In this document: positions 33,835 through 42,731 of the stretch, in pieces
Layout of the letters: every line of letters begins with the position of its first letter
Numbering within the stretch: position 1 is the first letter of the stretch
NCBI GenBank assembly: GCA_024643795.1
Contig: JAHEMF010000022.1
Coordinates: 1-44,618 of the forward strand
From: Bacteroidota bacterium
GTDB lineage: Bacteria > Bacteroidota > Bacteroidia > AKYH767-A > OLB10
DNA: 44,618 bases
Reading direction: 5' to 3'
The notes under the pieces: model-generated
What the model was told of the DNA's origin: nothing
What the model saw: only the letters and a program-made list of their open reading frames with translations
The model's database searches: none
Made by a program: the position numbers and the translations under genes

Positions 33835-34470
33835 TTATCTAGGTTTAATATCTGTATCTCGGGAATCAGGAGCTGTAGAACCCCCACCTTGAGAAGGTGA
33901 AGTTTTAGGTGAACTTCCTGATGATCCCGAACTTCCTGAGGAAGAACCACCGGATTCAGGAACTTTATATCCCAGTTGCTCCAGGATATAGTCACTCTTA
34001 TCATATCTTTCATTGGCATAAAGCATGATAAGATCACTTGATTTGTCAAAAACTGCGGCATAACTTCTGTCCACTGCCATTTTTTGGATAGCGTTATAGA
34101 TCTTATCCTGCAACGGCTTGATCAACTCCTGCTTCTTTTTGAAGATCTCACCTTCATAACCGAACTTTTGCTTTTGAAATTCCTTCACTTCTTTCTCTTT
34201 ATCAATTATCTCACTTTCTCTTTTCCTTTTCATTTCCTCGGTTAGTAGGATCTGATCGGCCTGGAAATCTTTATAGAGTTTGTCAATGTGAGTGTATTTC
34301 TCTTCAATTTCCTTTTGCCAAGAGATAGAAAGTTGATCTAACTGTTGTTGTGCGGCCTTATATTCAGAAATGTTCTCAAGAATATATTCTGTATCGACCC
34401 AACAATATTTTTGTGCAGAAACATTAAATGCCAATGCCAACAGAGTGAAAATAATCGATAACCGTTTCAT
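33835..34470 (-). CDS. OmpH/Skp-family periplasmic chaperone with Gly/Ser tail
   Basis: Signal peptide (about 1-19, ending VSAQ), then CWVDTEYILENISEYKAAQQQL, a Skp-type N-terminus, a long helical hairpin (about 45-125) and AVFDKSSDLIMLYAN closing the fold. After residue about 172 the protein carries a low-complexity tail rich in Gly and Ser (GGSSSGSSGSSGSS) absent from the second copy. Length 211. Paralogous to the downstream gene; tandem copies after bamA are usual in Bacteroidota. It has its own -7 element upstream. Confidence 0.9.
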   Translation of the reverse strand: MKRLSIIFTLLALAFNVSAQKYCWVDTEYILENISEYKAAQQQLDQLSISWQKEIEEKYTHIDKLYKDFQADQILLTEEMKRKRESEIIDKEKEVKEFQKQKFGYEGEIFKKKQELIKPLQDKIYNAIQKMAVDRSYAAVFDKSSDLIMLYANERYDKSDYILEQLGYKVPESGGSSSGSSGSSGSSPKTSPSQGGGSTAPDSRDTDIKPR

Positions 34471-34493
34471 TTTGAATTAATTTTAAGAGTTTG

Positions 34494-34501
34494 CAAATTT
34501 A
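34494..34501 (-). promoter_or_regulatory. Promoter -7 element for the tandem OmpH genes
   Basis: On the minus strand TAAATTTG, a perfect TAnnTTTG, lies 23 bases before the ATG of the first OmpH gene and just after the bamA stop. The chaperone pair can thus be transcribed apart from bamA. Confidence 0.5.
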
Positions 34502-34509
34502 TACTTTTT

Positions 34510-37005
34510 TTACAACTGCTGGCCGATAGTAAAGTGGAATTGTCCCCCACTTTTGCCTGTTTGGCCAGGAATATTGTCTATTCCATAACCCCAATCCAGA
34601 CCTAAAAGACCAAACATTGGGAGAAAGATCCTAATACCCCCACCGTAAGCCCTCTTAATATTGAAAGGGTCATAATCACGGAATTGGTTGAAGGCATTAC
34701 CGGCTTCCACAAACCCCAGTATATAAACTGTTGCTGAGGGGTTTAGAGAAATCGGATATCTAAGCTCCAAGGTGTACTTATCATAAATTGTGCCACCTCC
34801 TGCAGGATTAAGAGAATTATTTGGATATCCCCTCTGTGCAATGATCTCACGGCCATCCAGAGAAAATCCTGAAAGTCCGTCACCACCCAGATAAAACCGC
34901 TCAAATGGAGGAGGACCAATATCCTCGTTGTAATATCCGAGAAAGCCAAAATTCAACCTTGAATAAAACACCAGCTTATTCCAAGCTACAGGAGCATACC
35001 ATTGAGTTTCAAATTTCCATTTATGATATTCGATGAAGCGATACTTAACCTGATCAGGTGCGATCTTATAATTAATGTTATTAAACAATGAATACGGCGG
35101 TGTGAACTGCACTGTAAAAGAAGTCTTAGCACCAATTCTTGGATAGATAGGAGCATCAATGCTGTTTCTGGAAATGGATTCTGTAAAACTCAGGTTGTTG
35201 CTGTAACCATCCTGAAAGAGGAATGTGGTATTATAATTATCAAGCTGATAATGCTGGAAACTCACCTGATGATAAACGCTGAAGAAGTCATCAGGCCACT
35301 GAAGTCGTTGTCCCAACCCTACTGATACACCATTAATGGCAATCGACTGACGGTTAATATCTGTTTTTTTGAGACCGTTACTTTGTATTGAACGATAAAC
35401 TGAAAATGACAAAGCATTTGGTTTTTTACCACCTAACCAAGGTTCAGTAAATGATGCACTATATGATTGATAAAATTTTCCATCTGTTTGGACTCTGAGG
35501 CTCAATCGCTGTCCATCACCTGATGGAAGAGGTGCCCATGCTCCTTTTTTGAAAAAATTACGAGCACTGAAGTTATTGAATGATAGTCCAAGTGTTCCAA
35601 CGATCTGACCTGCTCCCCAACCACCTGAAAGTTCGAGTTGGTCAGAGGGTCGTTCTTCTACTACATATTCAATATCTACAGTTCCATCTTCCGGATTCGG
35701 TTTTGGGTTTACACCTAGTTTCTCCTGATCGAAATAACCCAATTGGGCAAGCTCACGCTGGGTCCGGATAATATCCGACCGACTGAACAACTGACCCGGC
35801 TGAGTCCGGATTTCCCTCATAATAACCCTGTCATTGGTTTTCGTATTACCGGTAACCGTTACCCTGTTGATACGAGCCTGCTTTCCTTCATAGACCCTCA
35901 TCTCGTAATCAATATTCTGCCCTTCAACCATGACCTCAACAGGAGTTACCTGAAAGAACAGATAACCATTATCCATATACATGGAGGTTATATCCCTCCC
36001 GGAAGGGCTGCCAAACAAACCCATATCAAGCTTTTTCTGGTCGAATACATCACCTCTTGAAATACCCAGTATACGATCAAGTTCAAAAGCAGAATATTTG
36101 GTGTTACCGATCCAGCTGATATTTCTGAAATAATATTTATCCCCTTCTTCAACATTCATTTCAATATTGACAGTATTTCCGGGGATACGATATACTGTAT
36201 CCCATGTGATCACCGCATCCCGAAAACCCTCATCACGATACTTAGCTTCAACTTTCAGTTTGTCTTTTTCAAAATTTTCCGGCGTATATTTCGACATAGT
36301 AAATATGCTATACCATCTTTTCTGCTTGGTGTTTTTCATGGAACTTTTAAGCTTCCCTTCAGGGACCTGTGAAGCACCATTTATTTTTATATCATTGATC
36401 TTTATCCGGTGACCTTTATCAACATTCATGGTCATGACCTGGCTGTTGCTGATCTCTTTTTCGTCTTCAGTAACTATATCAACTTTAACATCCAGAAATC
36501 CCTTCTCAACAAAATATTTTGATATCTCTGTATGAGTAGTATTGATCAGGTTGTCATTTATGATCTTGCCACTTACCAACTTGATCCTGTCACGAAGCTT
36601 ATCAGCTTCAGATTTAGTTACTCCTTTAAATGAAAACCTTGATAAGCGAGGGCGTTCCTGGAGCTGGATATCTAAAAATATCACATTACCTTCTACTTTC
36701 TCAGCCACTATTTTAATATCAGAGAGCAGCCCCTGTTTCCATAAGTTTTCAATTGCCCCTGAAAACTTTTCACCGGGTACCTCTACTTTATCTCCGACCT
36801 TAAGCCCCGATAGAGTTCTGAGAACATCAGCATCCAAATACTTGATTCCAGTAACTCTGATACCCCCAATTTCAAACTCCCTGGGATTGGAGTAATCAAT
36901 TACATCTTCGCCATCCTCGGTAACAGATACCTGGGCATAAGAAAAAGCCGGAAGCAATAATAGAAGCAGTAAAAAGCTAGCTATCCTTTTAGGCATCATT
37001 ATCAT
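34510..37005 (-). CDS. bamA: Outer membrane protein assembly factor BamA
   Basis: Core of the machinery that inserts beta-barrel proteins in the outer membrane. After a signal peptide (to about SYAQ) come five POTRA-type repeats (about 45-430, for example YYFRNISWIGNTKYSAFELDRIL and ARINRVTVTGNTKTNDRVIMREIRTQPGQLFS). A 16-strand Omp85 barrel (about 445-831) includes the YLGGDGLSGF segment. Length 831 is typical. The start overlaps uppS by 17 bases if the first ATG is used. The third ATG (36996, MPKRIASF) gives a cleaner signal peptide and is at least as likely. It is followed by two Skp chaperones. Confidence 0.96.
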   Translation of the reverse strand: MIMMPKRIASFLLLLLLLPAFSYAQVSVTEDGEDVIDYSNPREFEIGGIRVTGIKYLDADVLRTLSGLKVGDKVEVPGEKFSGAIENLWKQGLLSDIKIVAEKVEGNVIFLDIQLQERPRLSRFSFKGVTKSEADKLRDRIKLVSGKIINDNLINTTHTEISKYFVEKGFLDVKVDIVTEDEKEISNSQVMTMNVDKGHRIKINDIKINGASQVPEGKLKSSMKNTKQKRWYSIFTMSKYTPENFEKDKLKVEAKYRDEGFRDAVITWDTVYRIPGNTVNIEMNVEEGDKYYFRNISWIGNTKYSAFELDRILGISRGDVFDQKKLDMGLFGSPSGRDITSMYMDNGYLFFQVTPVEVMVEGQNIDYEMRVYEGKQARINRVTVTGNTKTNDRVIMREIRTQPGQLFSRSDIIRTQRELAQLGYFDQEKLGVNPKPNPEDGTVDIEYVVEERPSDQLELSGGWGAGQIVGTLGLSFNNFSARNFFKKGAWAPLPSGDGQRLSLRVQTDGKFYQSYSASFTEPWLGGKKPNALSFSVYRSIQSNGLKKTDINRQSIAINGVSVGLGQRLQWPDDFFSVYHQVSFQHYQLDNYNTTFLFQDGYSNNLSFTESISRNSIDAPIYPRIGAKTSFTVQFTPPYSLFNNINYKIAPDQVKYRFIEYHKWKFETQWYAPVAWNKLVFYSRLNFGFLGYYNEDIGPPPFERFYLGGDGLSGFSLDGREIIAQRGYPNNSLNPAGGGTIYDKYTLELRYPISLNPSATVYILGFVEAGNAFNQFRDYDPFNIKRAYGGGIRIFLPMFGLLGLDWGYGIDNIPGQTGKSGGQFHFTIGQQL

Positions 37006-37744
37006 CAGGTTGGTTTTCGCTCAGCATTCCATACCGGCGTTCGCGTTTTTGAAAATCTCTGATCGCATCAAAAAAATCGTTTCTTCTAAAGTCGGGCCAT
37101 AATTTGTTTGTGAAAAAGAGTTCGGTGTAAGCAATTTGCCACAACATAAAGTTACTGATCCTGTATTCACCACTGGTTCGGATCAACAATTCAGGATCAG
37201 GACAAAATCTGGTACACATATGATCACTAATGACGTTATCATTGATGTCTTCAGGCTTGATATTTCCTTTGATAGCTTCTGACACAATTTCCTGCACTGC
37301 ATTAGTGATCTCCCATCTGGAACTGTAGCTTAACGCAAGAATGAGAGTCATTCTTGTATTAGAATTTGTTTTTTGAATGGTCTCATCCAATTGTTTACGA
37401 CATTTTTCCGGCAAACTATTTATATCGCCGATAGCCTGAAGCCTTATATTATTGTCCATCAAGGTCTTGGTTTCTTTGCTGATAGTATCGATCAACAATT
37501 CCATCAGTGCATTCACCTCCCATCTGGGCCGTTTCCAGTTTTCAGTTGAAAAAGCATATAATGAGAGAAACTTGACCCCCAGTTCAGCAGCTGCTTCTAC
37601 TGTATCTCTGACAGCTAATACTCCATTTTGATGGCCGAAGGTTCTTATTTTTCCTTGTTGTCTAGCCCATCTGCCATTGCCATCCATTATTATGGCAACA
37701 TGCTGGGGCAGCCTGGACGAGTCAAGATCATTAGGTAGGGTCAT
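36989..37744 (-). CDS. uppS: Isoprenyl transferase UppS (undecaprenyl diphosphate synthase)
   Basis: cis-prenyltransferase producing the C55 lipid carrier used by MraY and MurG. HVAIIMDGNGRWARQQG (15-31, catalytic Asp21), the central ALSYSSRWEI and the C-terminal RTSGEYRISNFMLWQIAYTEL and LWPDF motifs are complete. Length 251 is normal. It precedes and overlaps bamA, so lipid-carrier synthesis and barrel assembly are co-expressed. A perfect -7 element lies upstream. Confidence 0.96.
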   Translation of the reverse strand: MTLPNDLDSSRLPQHVAIIMDGNGRWARQQGKIRTFGHQNGVLAVRDTVEAAAELGVKFLSLYAFSTENWKRPRWEVNALMELLIDTISKETKTLMDNNIRLQAIGDINSLPEKCRKQLDETIQKTNSNTRMTLILALSYSSRWEITNAVQEIVSEAIKGNIKPEDINDNVISDHMCTRFCPDPELLIRTSGEYRISNFMLWQIAYTELFFTNKLWPDFRRNDFFDAIRDFQKRERRYGMLSENQPDDNDA

Positions 37745-37760
37745 GGCCGAAAACGAGGTG

Positions 37761-37768
37761 CAAATGTA
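37761..37768 (-). promoter_or_regulatory. Promoter -7 element for uppS-bamA
   Basis: On the minus strand TACATTTG matches TAnnTTTG exactly, ending 16 bases before the uppS ATG. No TTG at the preferred upstream distance. It suggests a short 5' leader of roughly ten bases. Confidence 0.55.
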
Positions 37769-37803
37769 AGAAAATCAAGCCATGGAACATGATTCATCAT
37801 GCT

Positions 37804-38649
37804 TTACCTGAGCTTTCTCTTAAAGGGTGAACAGTTGTCAACGTACTTATTGGAAAGCGTAAAATTGAGAGTTATCCCTCCAAACATGTACCAGTCATTA
37901 TCAGTTGAATTTCCTCTTTGCCTGTCAGTATTGCCAACTGACTGACCATCAATACTCCTGTCTGATAGTTGTACGGCTAATTCGCCATTTTCCGATAAAA
38001 GGACATCTTTATCAGCGTAAGTTTTACTAACATCGTCAAGGTAATCTGAATAGGTTCGCCTTGCCCCAACTTCGACGGAAATTCCGAAACGTCTGCCTAG
38101 TTTGACCCTAAACCCGGCTCCAAAAGGAATTGAAATTGCCACTCTTTTATATTTGTCTCTATCCGGGTAAACTGATGTACCCTGCCCCTCGGTTCCAAGA
38201 GGTTGCAGGTCTATCCAATCATCACCCAACTCTGCCTGAGGGTTGAACCGATAAACTGCAAGGCCACCAAACAGGAAAGGGGTCCAACGGGAGTCAGAAT
38301 TCGCAAGTTGATATGGGAAGAAATTAAACTCGAACATCCCGTGTGCTTCCAGTACCCTTGACCGAAAAGATAAATTCCTGCGTTGGTTGTATTCTATATC
38401 AGACTTGGCATCATCACCTGCCACAGTCCCATAATTGATTCCTAACCTATAGGCCCAATGACTGTTCAGGTTTCTTCTGTACAGAACTCCAACTGCGGGT
38501 CTCCAAAACTGTGTTTTGAATAAACTTTCGCTCAGCTCTCCTTTATAACCGGAGAACCCCAAAAAGAATCCAAGCTCGGAACTTTGTCCGAATGAAAAGG
38601 ACGAAATAAATAAGGCAATTATTAAAAACCTTGTGGTCTTATTGATCAT
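37804..38649 (-). CDS. DUF6089-type outer-membrane beta-barrel protein, copy 1
   Basis: A 281-residue protein with a signal peptide (ending FSFGQ) and a barrel-like series of amphipathic beta strands. It begins with SELGFFLGFSGYKGELSES and shares clear blocks with the next gene: LQPLGTEGQG, DKYKRVAISIPFGAGF and TYSDYLDDVSKTY. These blocks mark the DUF6089 family, whose function is unknown; genes of this kind are regularly found beside uppS-bamA in Bacteroidota. The 57-base gap to the other copy contains no perfect -7 element, so it is probably co-transcribed with that copy. Confidence 0.82.
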   Translation of the reverse strand: MINKTTRFLIIALFISSFSFGQSSELGFFLGFSGYKGELSESLFKTQFWRPAVGVLYRRNLNSHWAYRLGINYGTVAGDDAKSDIEYNQRRNLSFRSRVLEAHGMFEFNFFPYQLANSDSRWTPFLFGGLAVYRFNPQAELGDDWIDLQPLGTEGQGTSVYPDRDKYKRVAISIPFGAGFRVKLGRRFGISVEVGARRTYSDYLDDVSKTYADKDVLLSENGELAVQLSDRSIDGQSVGNTDRQRGNSTDNDWYMFGGITLNFTLSNKYVDNCSPFKRKLR

Positions 38650-38706
38650 TTAGAGGGGAAGACAAATCAGGATAAAACGTCTGATGAATAATATTATTAT
38701 TTCAGA

Positions 38707-39609
38707 TCAGAACAAAGGATATGATGAACGACCGGTTGTAAACTTATATACGACGCTGATCACAGCAAACATATAGGAATCCTTGTCTCTAGGGTCTCCC
38801 CTTTGTTCACCTGCTGCAGTTATATAAGGATAATCTTTAGACGACTTATCAGCCAATGCAGCAGCTAAAGCTCCATTTTCAGCAGCGAGCGATGCATTGT
38901 CATAATAGGTCTTACTTGCGTCATCAATATAATCGGTAAATGTTTTTCTTAAGCCATATTGCAATTGAATTCCCCATTGACGATCAAAGTTATATTTGAA
39001 TCCGAATCCAACCGGAATGGCGACTTGTAACCTCTTATATTTATCTCTGTTTTCAGCCACACCCTGACCTTCAGTTCCTAGTGGTTGCAACTCATACCAT
39101 TCGCCATTCAACTCGCCCTTTGGGTTGAAGTAAAATGCCGATACACCAACAAAACCATAAATAGCAACCTCAAATCCTCTTTTGCCTCTTACACCTCTAA
39201 GTCTGTATCGGTGTCCCGGCTGTTCACGAACAAAGGCAAATTCAAAATTGGTACCTAACTCCCAGATGTTGGATTTGAAATTAAGGTTACGGTAGTTTCT
39301 GAAGAATTCATCTGTAAGTTTATCATCACCCGAAACTTTTCCATATGAAAGGTGGGTATTCAGAGCCATTCTTTGAGATAGCTTATACCTGAGTGCAGCT
39401 TCAATTGCTATATTGGTTTCAGACAACTCGAGGTCCTTGAAATAGTCCGTTCCGATCTGGTTTGCACCGCCAAGTTCACCTAAGAAGTTTGTTACTCCAA
39501 TTCCGAATTGAAACTCCGTTCTGTTCGCTTTCCAGCGTTGCCTGCTTCTTTGGGCAAAAAGTAAAGAAGGCAGCACTAATAAGGTCAGTATTATAGTCAG
39601 TTTCTTCAT
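38707..39609 (-). CDS. DUF6089-type outer-membrane beta-barrel protein, copy 2
   Basis: A 300-residue paralogue of the gene downstream. A signal peptide (MKKLTIILTLLVLPSLLFAQ) fixes the start at 39609, seven codons inside the longest frame. The mature part starts with TEFQFGIGVTNFLGELGGANQIG and carries the same blocks as copy 1: LQPLGTEGQG, DKYKRLQVAIPVGFGF and TFTDYIDDASKTY. It has a basic loop GVRGKRGFE not seen in copy 1. It is likely an outer-membrane protein linked to barrel or envelope assembly by neighbourhood only. A full promoter lies upstream. Confidence 0.82.
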   Translation of the reverse strand: MKKLTIILTLLVLPSLLFAQRSRQRWKANRTEFQFGIGVTNFLGELGGANQIGTDYFKDLELSETNIAIEAALRYKLSQRMALNTHLSYGKVSGDDKLTDEFFRNYRNLNFKSNIWELGTNFEFAFVREQPGHRYRLRGVRGKRGFEVAIYGFVGVSAFYFNPKGELNGEWYELQPLGTEGQGVAENRDKYKRLQVAIPVGFGFKYNFDRQWGIQLQYGLRKTFTDYIDDASKTYYDNASLAAENGALAAALADKSSKDYPYITAAGEQRGDPRDKDSYMFAVISVVYKFTTGRSSYPLF

Positions 39610-39631
39610 GTCAATCTTCAATGGTAGCATA

Positions 39632-39660
39632 CAAAAATAATAAATTACCTAATGTTCCAA
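39632..39660 (-). promoter_or_regulatory. Promoter of the two DUF6089-type genes
   Basis: On the minus strand TTG (complement of 39658-39660) is followed after 18 bases by TATTTTTG (complement of 39632-39639), a complete TTG / TAnnTTTG promoter. It begins 22 bases before the signal-peptide ATG at 39609, which supports that start over the upstream one. Confidence 0.65.
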
Positions 39661-39672
39661 ACAATTTCGCTT

Positions 39673-40554
39673 TCAATTCCTTACATCCAATCCCCACATG
39701 AGTTTAGTCCGGAGCGTTCCAAGGAAATTATCATTGTCCATCCGAACAATATTCATCACAAAATCCTCTTTTCTGGCCGCTAATTCAATACCTGAATCAA
39801 TCGTAACTGACCTAGAATCAAGCGATGCAAGGAAATATTGGCTCCTTCCTGTTACTTTGAGGGTTATAACATACTTATCTGATACAACGATGGGGCGCAC
39901 GTTAAGGTTATGCGGGGCTATAGGTGTGATCACAAAATTATCGGAGTGAGGAACAATAATTGGACCGCCGCAGCTGAGAGAGTAACCTGTTGATCCTGTG
40001 GGGGTTGCAATTATCAATCCATCGGCCCAATAAGAATTCAAGAATTCCCCGTTCAGATACGTATTGATGATGATCATGGAGGATGAATCTTTTTTATGTA
40101 CAGTAATCTCATTTAAGGCATAATTGGTATCCCCAAACAGGGGGCGATTGGTTTCCAGCCTTATAAGTGATCTTACGTCCAGAGTATACCTCTCTTTAAA
40201 GATGGCATTGACCGCCTCTTTGATCTTATCACCTGCCACACTTGCCAAAAAACCCAGTCGGCCGGTATTGATACCAAGAACGGGTATCCCACTATCTTTT
40301 ACCATGGTTAAGGTCTCGAGCAATGTGCCATCCCCCCCAAGGGCAAATATAAAGTCAACCTTATCCCGGATCTCATCGTGGGTATTAAATGCTTTTATGT
40401 CAGGTGAAACCTGGACAGAGTTCTGCCTGAGGTAGTTATAGAAGGGATGGTAGATAACACATTCACCACCTACAGCTTTTATTTCAAGTAGTAGCTTTTC
40501 AAGAAAGGGAATAACAGTATTTGATCCGGTTCGGGAATAAATAGCAATATTCAT
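39673..40554 (-). CDS. nadK: NAD kinase
   Basis: Phosphorylates NAD to NADP. GGDGTLLET (73-81) is the nucleotide-binding and catalytic motif, GINTGRLGFLA follows near 94-104, NEITVHK lies in the middle and the glycine-rich TPTGSTGYSLSCGGPI is the NAD-binding block. Length 293 is typical. It starts 35 bases after the stop of the Omp85-like gene; the gap holds a 12-base palindrome. Confidence 0.96.
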   Translation of the reverse strand: MNIAIYSRTGSNTVIPFLEKLLLEIKAVGGECVIYHPFYNYLRQNSVQVSPDIKAFNTHDEIRDKVDFIFALGGDGTLLETLTMVKDSGIPVLGINTGRLGFLASVAGDKIKEAVNAIFKERYTLDVRSLIRLETNRPLFGDTNYALNEITVHKKDSSSMIIINTYLNGEFLNSYWADGLIIATPTGSTGYSLSCGGPIIVPHSDNFVITPIAPHNLNVRPIVVSDKYVITLKVTGRSQYFLASLDSRSVTIDSGIELAARKEDFVMNIVRMDNDNFLGTLRTKLMWGLDVRN

Positions 40555-40566
40555 TTGGCAGAACTT

Positions 40567-40578
40567 AGCCTATAGGCT
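40567..40578. repeat. 12-base perfect palindrome before nadK
   Basis: AGCCTATAGGCT lies in the 35-base gap between the Omp85-like gene and nadK, starting 13 bases upstream of the nadK ATG. It could be a small regulator site or chance; no U-run follows, so it is not an obvious terminator. Confidence 0.3.
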
Positions 40579-40589
40579 CCGGTGAAAGA

Positions 40590-42020
40590 TTAAATAGGAG
40601 CTGTAAAGTGCAGAAAAAATCCGTTCTCACCAAATTTATTGAACGAATACTCGAGCCTGAATACAAGACTATAATAGGTTACATAATCGATCCCAACGCC
40701 ATAACCAAATTCCCATTCGTTACCTATAGGGTTCAGTTCTGGCCACTGTCGGTCGCGCACATATCCGGCATCTCCAAAAACATTCAAATAAAAGGCAAAG
40801 GGGATATTCCTGAATTTTTCGAGAGGAACAAAGTTGGCTCTTACATTTCTGGTAGGTAAGAGCGCAAACTTCAAAGTAGATCTGCCTAAAATATAATTTT
40901 GGCCTGGCACTACGTAATACTCGTACCCCCGGACCAATTCATCTTTGTATCCAAAACCTCGTTGATTAAAGTATGGCGCGAAGGATCTTCCAGACAATTT
41001 ACCCTGAACCATTGCAGCTGCATAAAACCTCTCATTTAAAGGTTTGAAATATTTAAAATATGATGTGAAATAAAGTAGATTAGGTTCGTTTGACATTAAA
41101 CCTATTCCGTGTTTCACTGCTTCAAACTGAAATAAATATCCTTTCAAAGGGTATATTTTAAAGTTGCGCCGGTCGCGGCGAAAAGTCCATGCAAAACTCA
41201 ACACCTGCTGATTGTTGGCACCATCACCTAAAAAATCAGGATTAAGTTTTGCAACTGTATCACTCAAATTATTCTGCCTGTATTCAACTGAAAATATGTT
41301 ACTATTATAAAATCCTTTGCGATGGGTATACATTAAGAAGGTATTTATCTCTTCCCTGACAAACTTGTTTGGATTGTTATAAAATACGAGCTTACTTTCA
41401 TTAACATTATAGGGCACCTCCCTACTGCGTGAATATGTGATACCCAGCGAAAGTCCTTCTTCCTGATTCTTATTGATATAAGGTATGTTATAATACAGTC
41501 CTACCCTTCTTGTATACCCCCAACGCACTAAAAATCGCAGACTCTCATTTCTGCCTCGGAAATTATTCCAGTTAAGTAAAAATCCATAGTTGATTCTTTC
41601 GAGATCTTTGGTTCTCCACCATTCATTAAAATTTCGGTCTACCAGTTCAAAGATTGGAAATGGGAAAACATACCATCGCTCTTCAAGGTCAATTAACACA
41701 GTAGTTCTACCATGTTCATCATGTGTATATTGAATACTAATCTCATTGAAAAGGGTAGTGTTTTGAAGATTTTCTTTTGTTCTCTCAACTGCTTTTAAAA
41801 ACACGAACCCTGGCAATGTATCATTCTCATGAAAATATAATTCTCTGGTAATGATAGGTAACTTCGTGACTTTATATCCTGTGATGATAATATCATCTAC
41901 AATGACCGTATCAGGCACTGCTGCAGGTGTAGTTTCTAAACCTCCTCCGATGGCTGATACGCTAAATGGCAGTAAGTATAACGCAGATATTAAGAATAGA
42001 ATTGAAAAGGAATAGCGCAT
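40590..42020 (-). CDS. Omp85-superfamily outer-membrane protein with a single POTRA-like domain
   Basis: A 476-residue protein with a signal peptide (to about residue 23), one POTRA-like domain (about 38-115, DDIIITGYKVTKLPIITREL to TTVLIDLEERWY) and then a beta-barrel of about 360 residues with a C-terminal strand VFRLEYSFNKFGENGFFLHF. The barrel has the surface-antigen (D15) look of small Omp85 proteins. It is much smaller than BamA in this window and has one rather than five POTRA units. Function unknown. It starts 12 bases after the CBS-domain gene and is followed by nadK. Confidence 0.78.
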   Translation of the reverse strand: MRYSFSILFLISALYLLPFSVSAIGGGLETTPAAVPDTVIVDDIIITGYKVTKLPIITRELYFHENDTLPGFVFLKAVERTKENLQNTTLFNEISIQYTHDEHGRTTVLIDLEERWYVFPFPIFELVDRNFNEWWRTKDLERINYGFLLNWNNFRGRNESLRFLVRWGYTRRVGLYYNIPYINKNQEEGLSLGITYSRSREVPYNVNESKLVFYNNPNKFVREEINTFLMYTHRKGFYNSNIFSVEYRQNNLSDTVAKLNPDFLGDGANNQQVLSFAWTFRRDRRNFKIYPLKGYLFQFEAVKHGIGLMSNEPNLLYFTSYFKYFKPLNERFYAAAMVQGKLSGRSFAPYFNQRGFGYKDELVRGYEYYVVPGQNYILGRSTLKFALLPTRNVRANFVPLEKFRNIPFAFYLNVFGDAGYVRDRQWPELNPIGNEWEFGYGVGIDYVTYYSLVFRLEYSFNKFGENGFFLHFTAPI

Positions 42021-42032
42021 TATTGTGGTACT

Positions 42033-42695
42033 TTACATACCAAGGTAGTTCATGAATTCGTCGTATCGGGATTGCAGATCTTTTTGAAATTCACTTTGAT
42101 GATACGAAGCTTTTACTTCCAGGTTATGTCTGTAAAATCCTGCCAATATTCTGGTAAGGTCGATCCGATTTATCTTTAAAGTAACTTCTATAATGTCAGG
42201 ATCATCTGTTATGGTAGCGTGGGAACTTAATATCTGAGCACCTTCTGATTCCACTATCCGTGAAATCTCTGACAATATGTAATCATTCCTATTGATATGA
42301 ACTACAATGATTCCTCCAGGATTTTGCACCGAATTGGCCTCTGCAATGGCCCCTATGATATCTGGAAGGGTAAGCTGCCCCACATATTGCTCAGCCTCAT
42401 TCAAAACAGGCACTATTCCAAAATTATTATTGGCGGCAAGCTTAACAGCTTCAAAAATATGTTGATTCTCATATACAAACAGTCGACTTATTGGCACTGA
42501 CACCTCAGATATCTTAGCCTCAGGTTCATTTAGGAGTCTCAGGTCTCTTTCCATCACTATTCCTATATATCCCACTTCGCTGATTACAGGAAGCTGAGCA
42601 CACCTGAATTCCTCCATCCATAAAATAGCTTTAGCCACTTTGTCTGACGACTTTAATGGTGGCAGGTTGTCTTTTATATGGTTTTTAACGAGCAT
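42033..42695 (-). CDS. CBS-domain pair protein with ACT-like C-terminus
   Basis: A 220-residue soluble protein. Two CBS motifs occupy about 1-120 (SDKVAKAILWMEEFRCAQLPV and IFEAVKLAANNNFGIVPVLN), and an ACT-like beta-alpha region follows (about 128-200, GGIIVVHINRNDYILSEISRIVESEGAQILS). CBS pairs sense adenosine nucleotides, and ACT domains often sense small ligands, so it is probably a regulator. Its place beside pdxJ and nadK is conserved in many Bacteroidota as I recall them, but its partner is unknown. A full promoter precedes it, back to back with that of pdxJ. Confidence 0.82.
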   Translation of the reverse strand: MLVKNHIKDNLPPLKSSDKVAKAILWMEEFRCAQLPVISEVGYIGIVMERDLRLLNEPEAKISEVSVPISRLFVYENQHIFEAVKLAANNNFGIVPVLNEAEQYVGQLTLPDIIGAIAEANSVQNPGGIIVVHINRNDYILSEISRIVESEGAQILSSHATITDDPDIIEVTLKINRIDLTRILAGFYRHNLEVKASYHQSEFQKDLQSRYDEFMNYLGM

Positions 42696-42731
42696 GTTGT
42701 TAATACGTCAGGGTTATATCTCCGGTTGCAG

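Noticed and set aside
33819-34061. 80-residue frame overlapping the first OmpH gene
   Set aside because: Alternative frame of the Gly/Ser-rich tail; the OmpH frame has a signal peptide and family similarity.
36542-36895. 117-residue plus-strand frame in bamA
   Set aside because: Antisense to conserved POTRA coding sequence; composition is a shadow of it.
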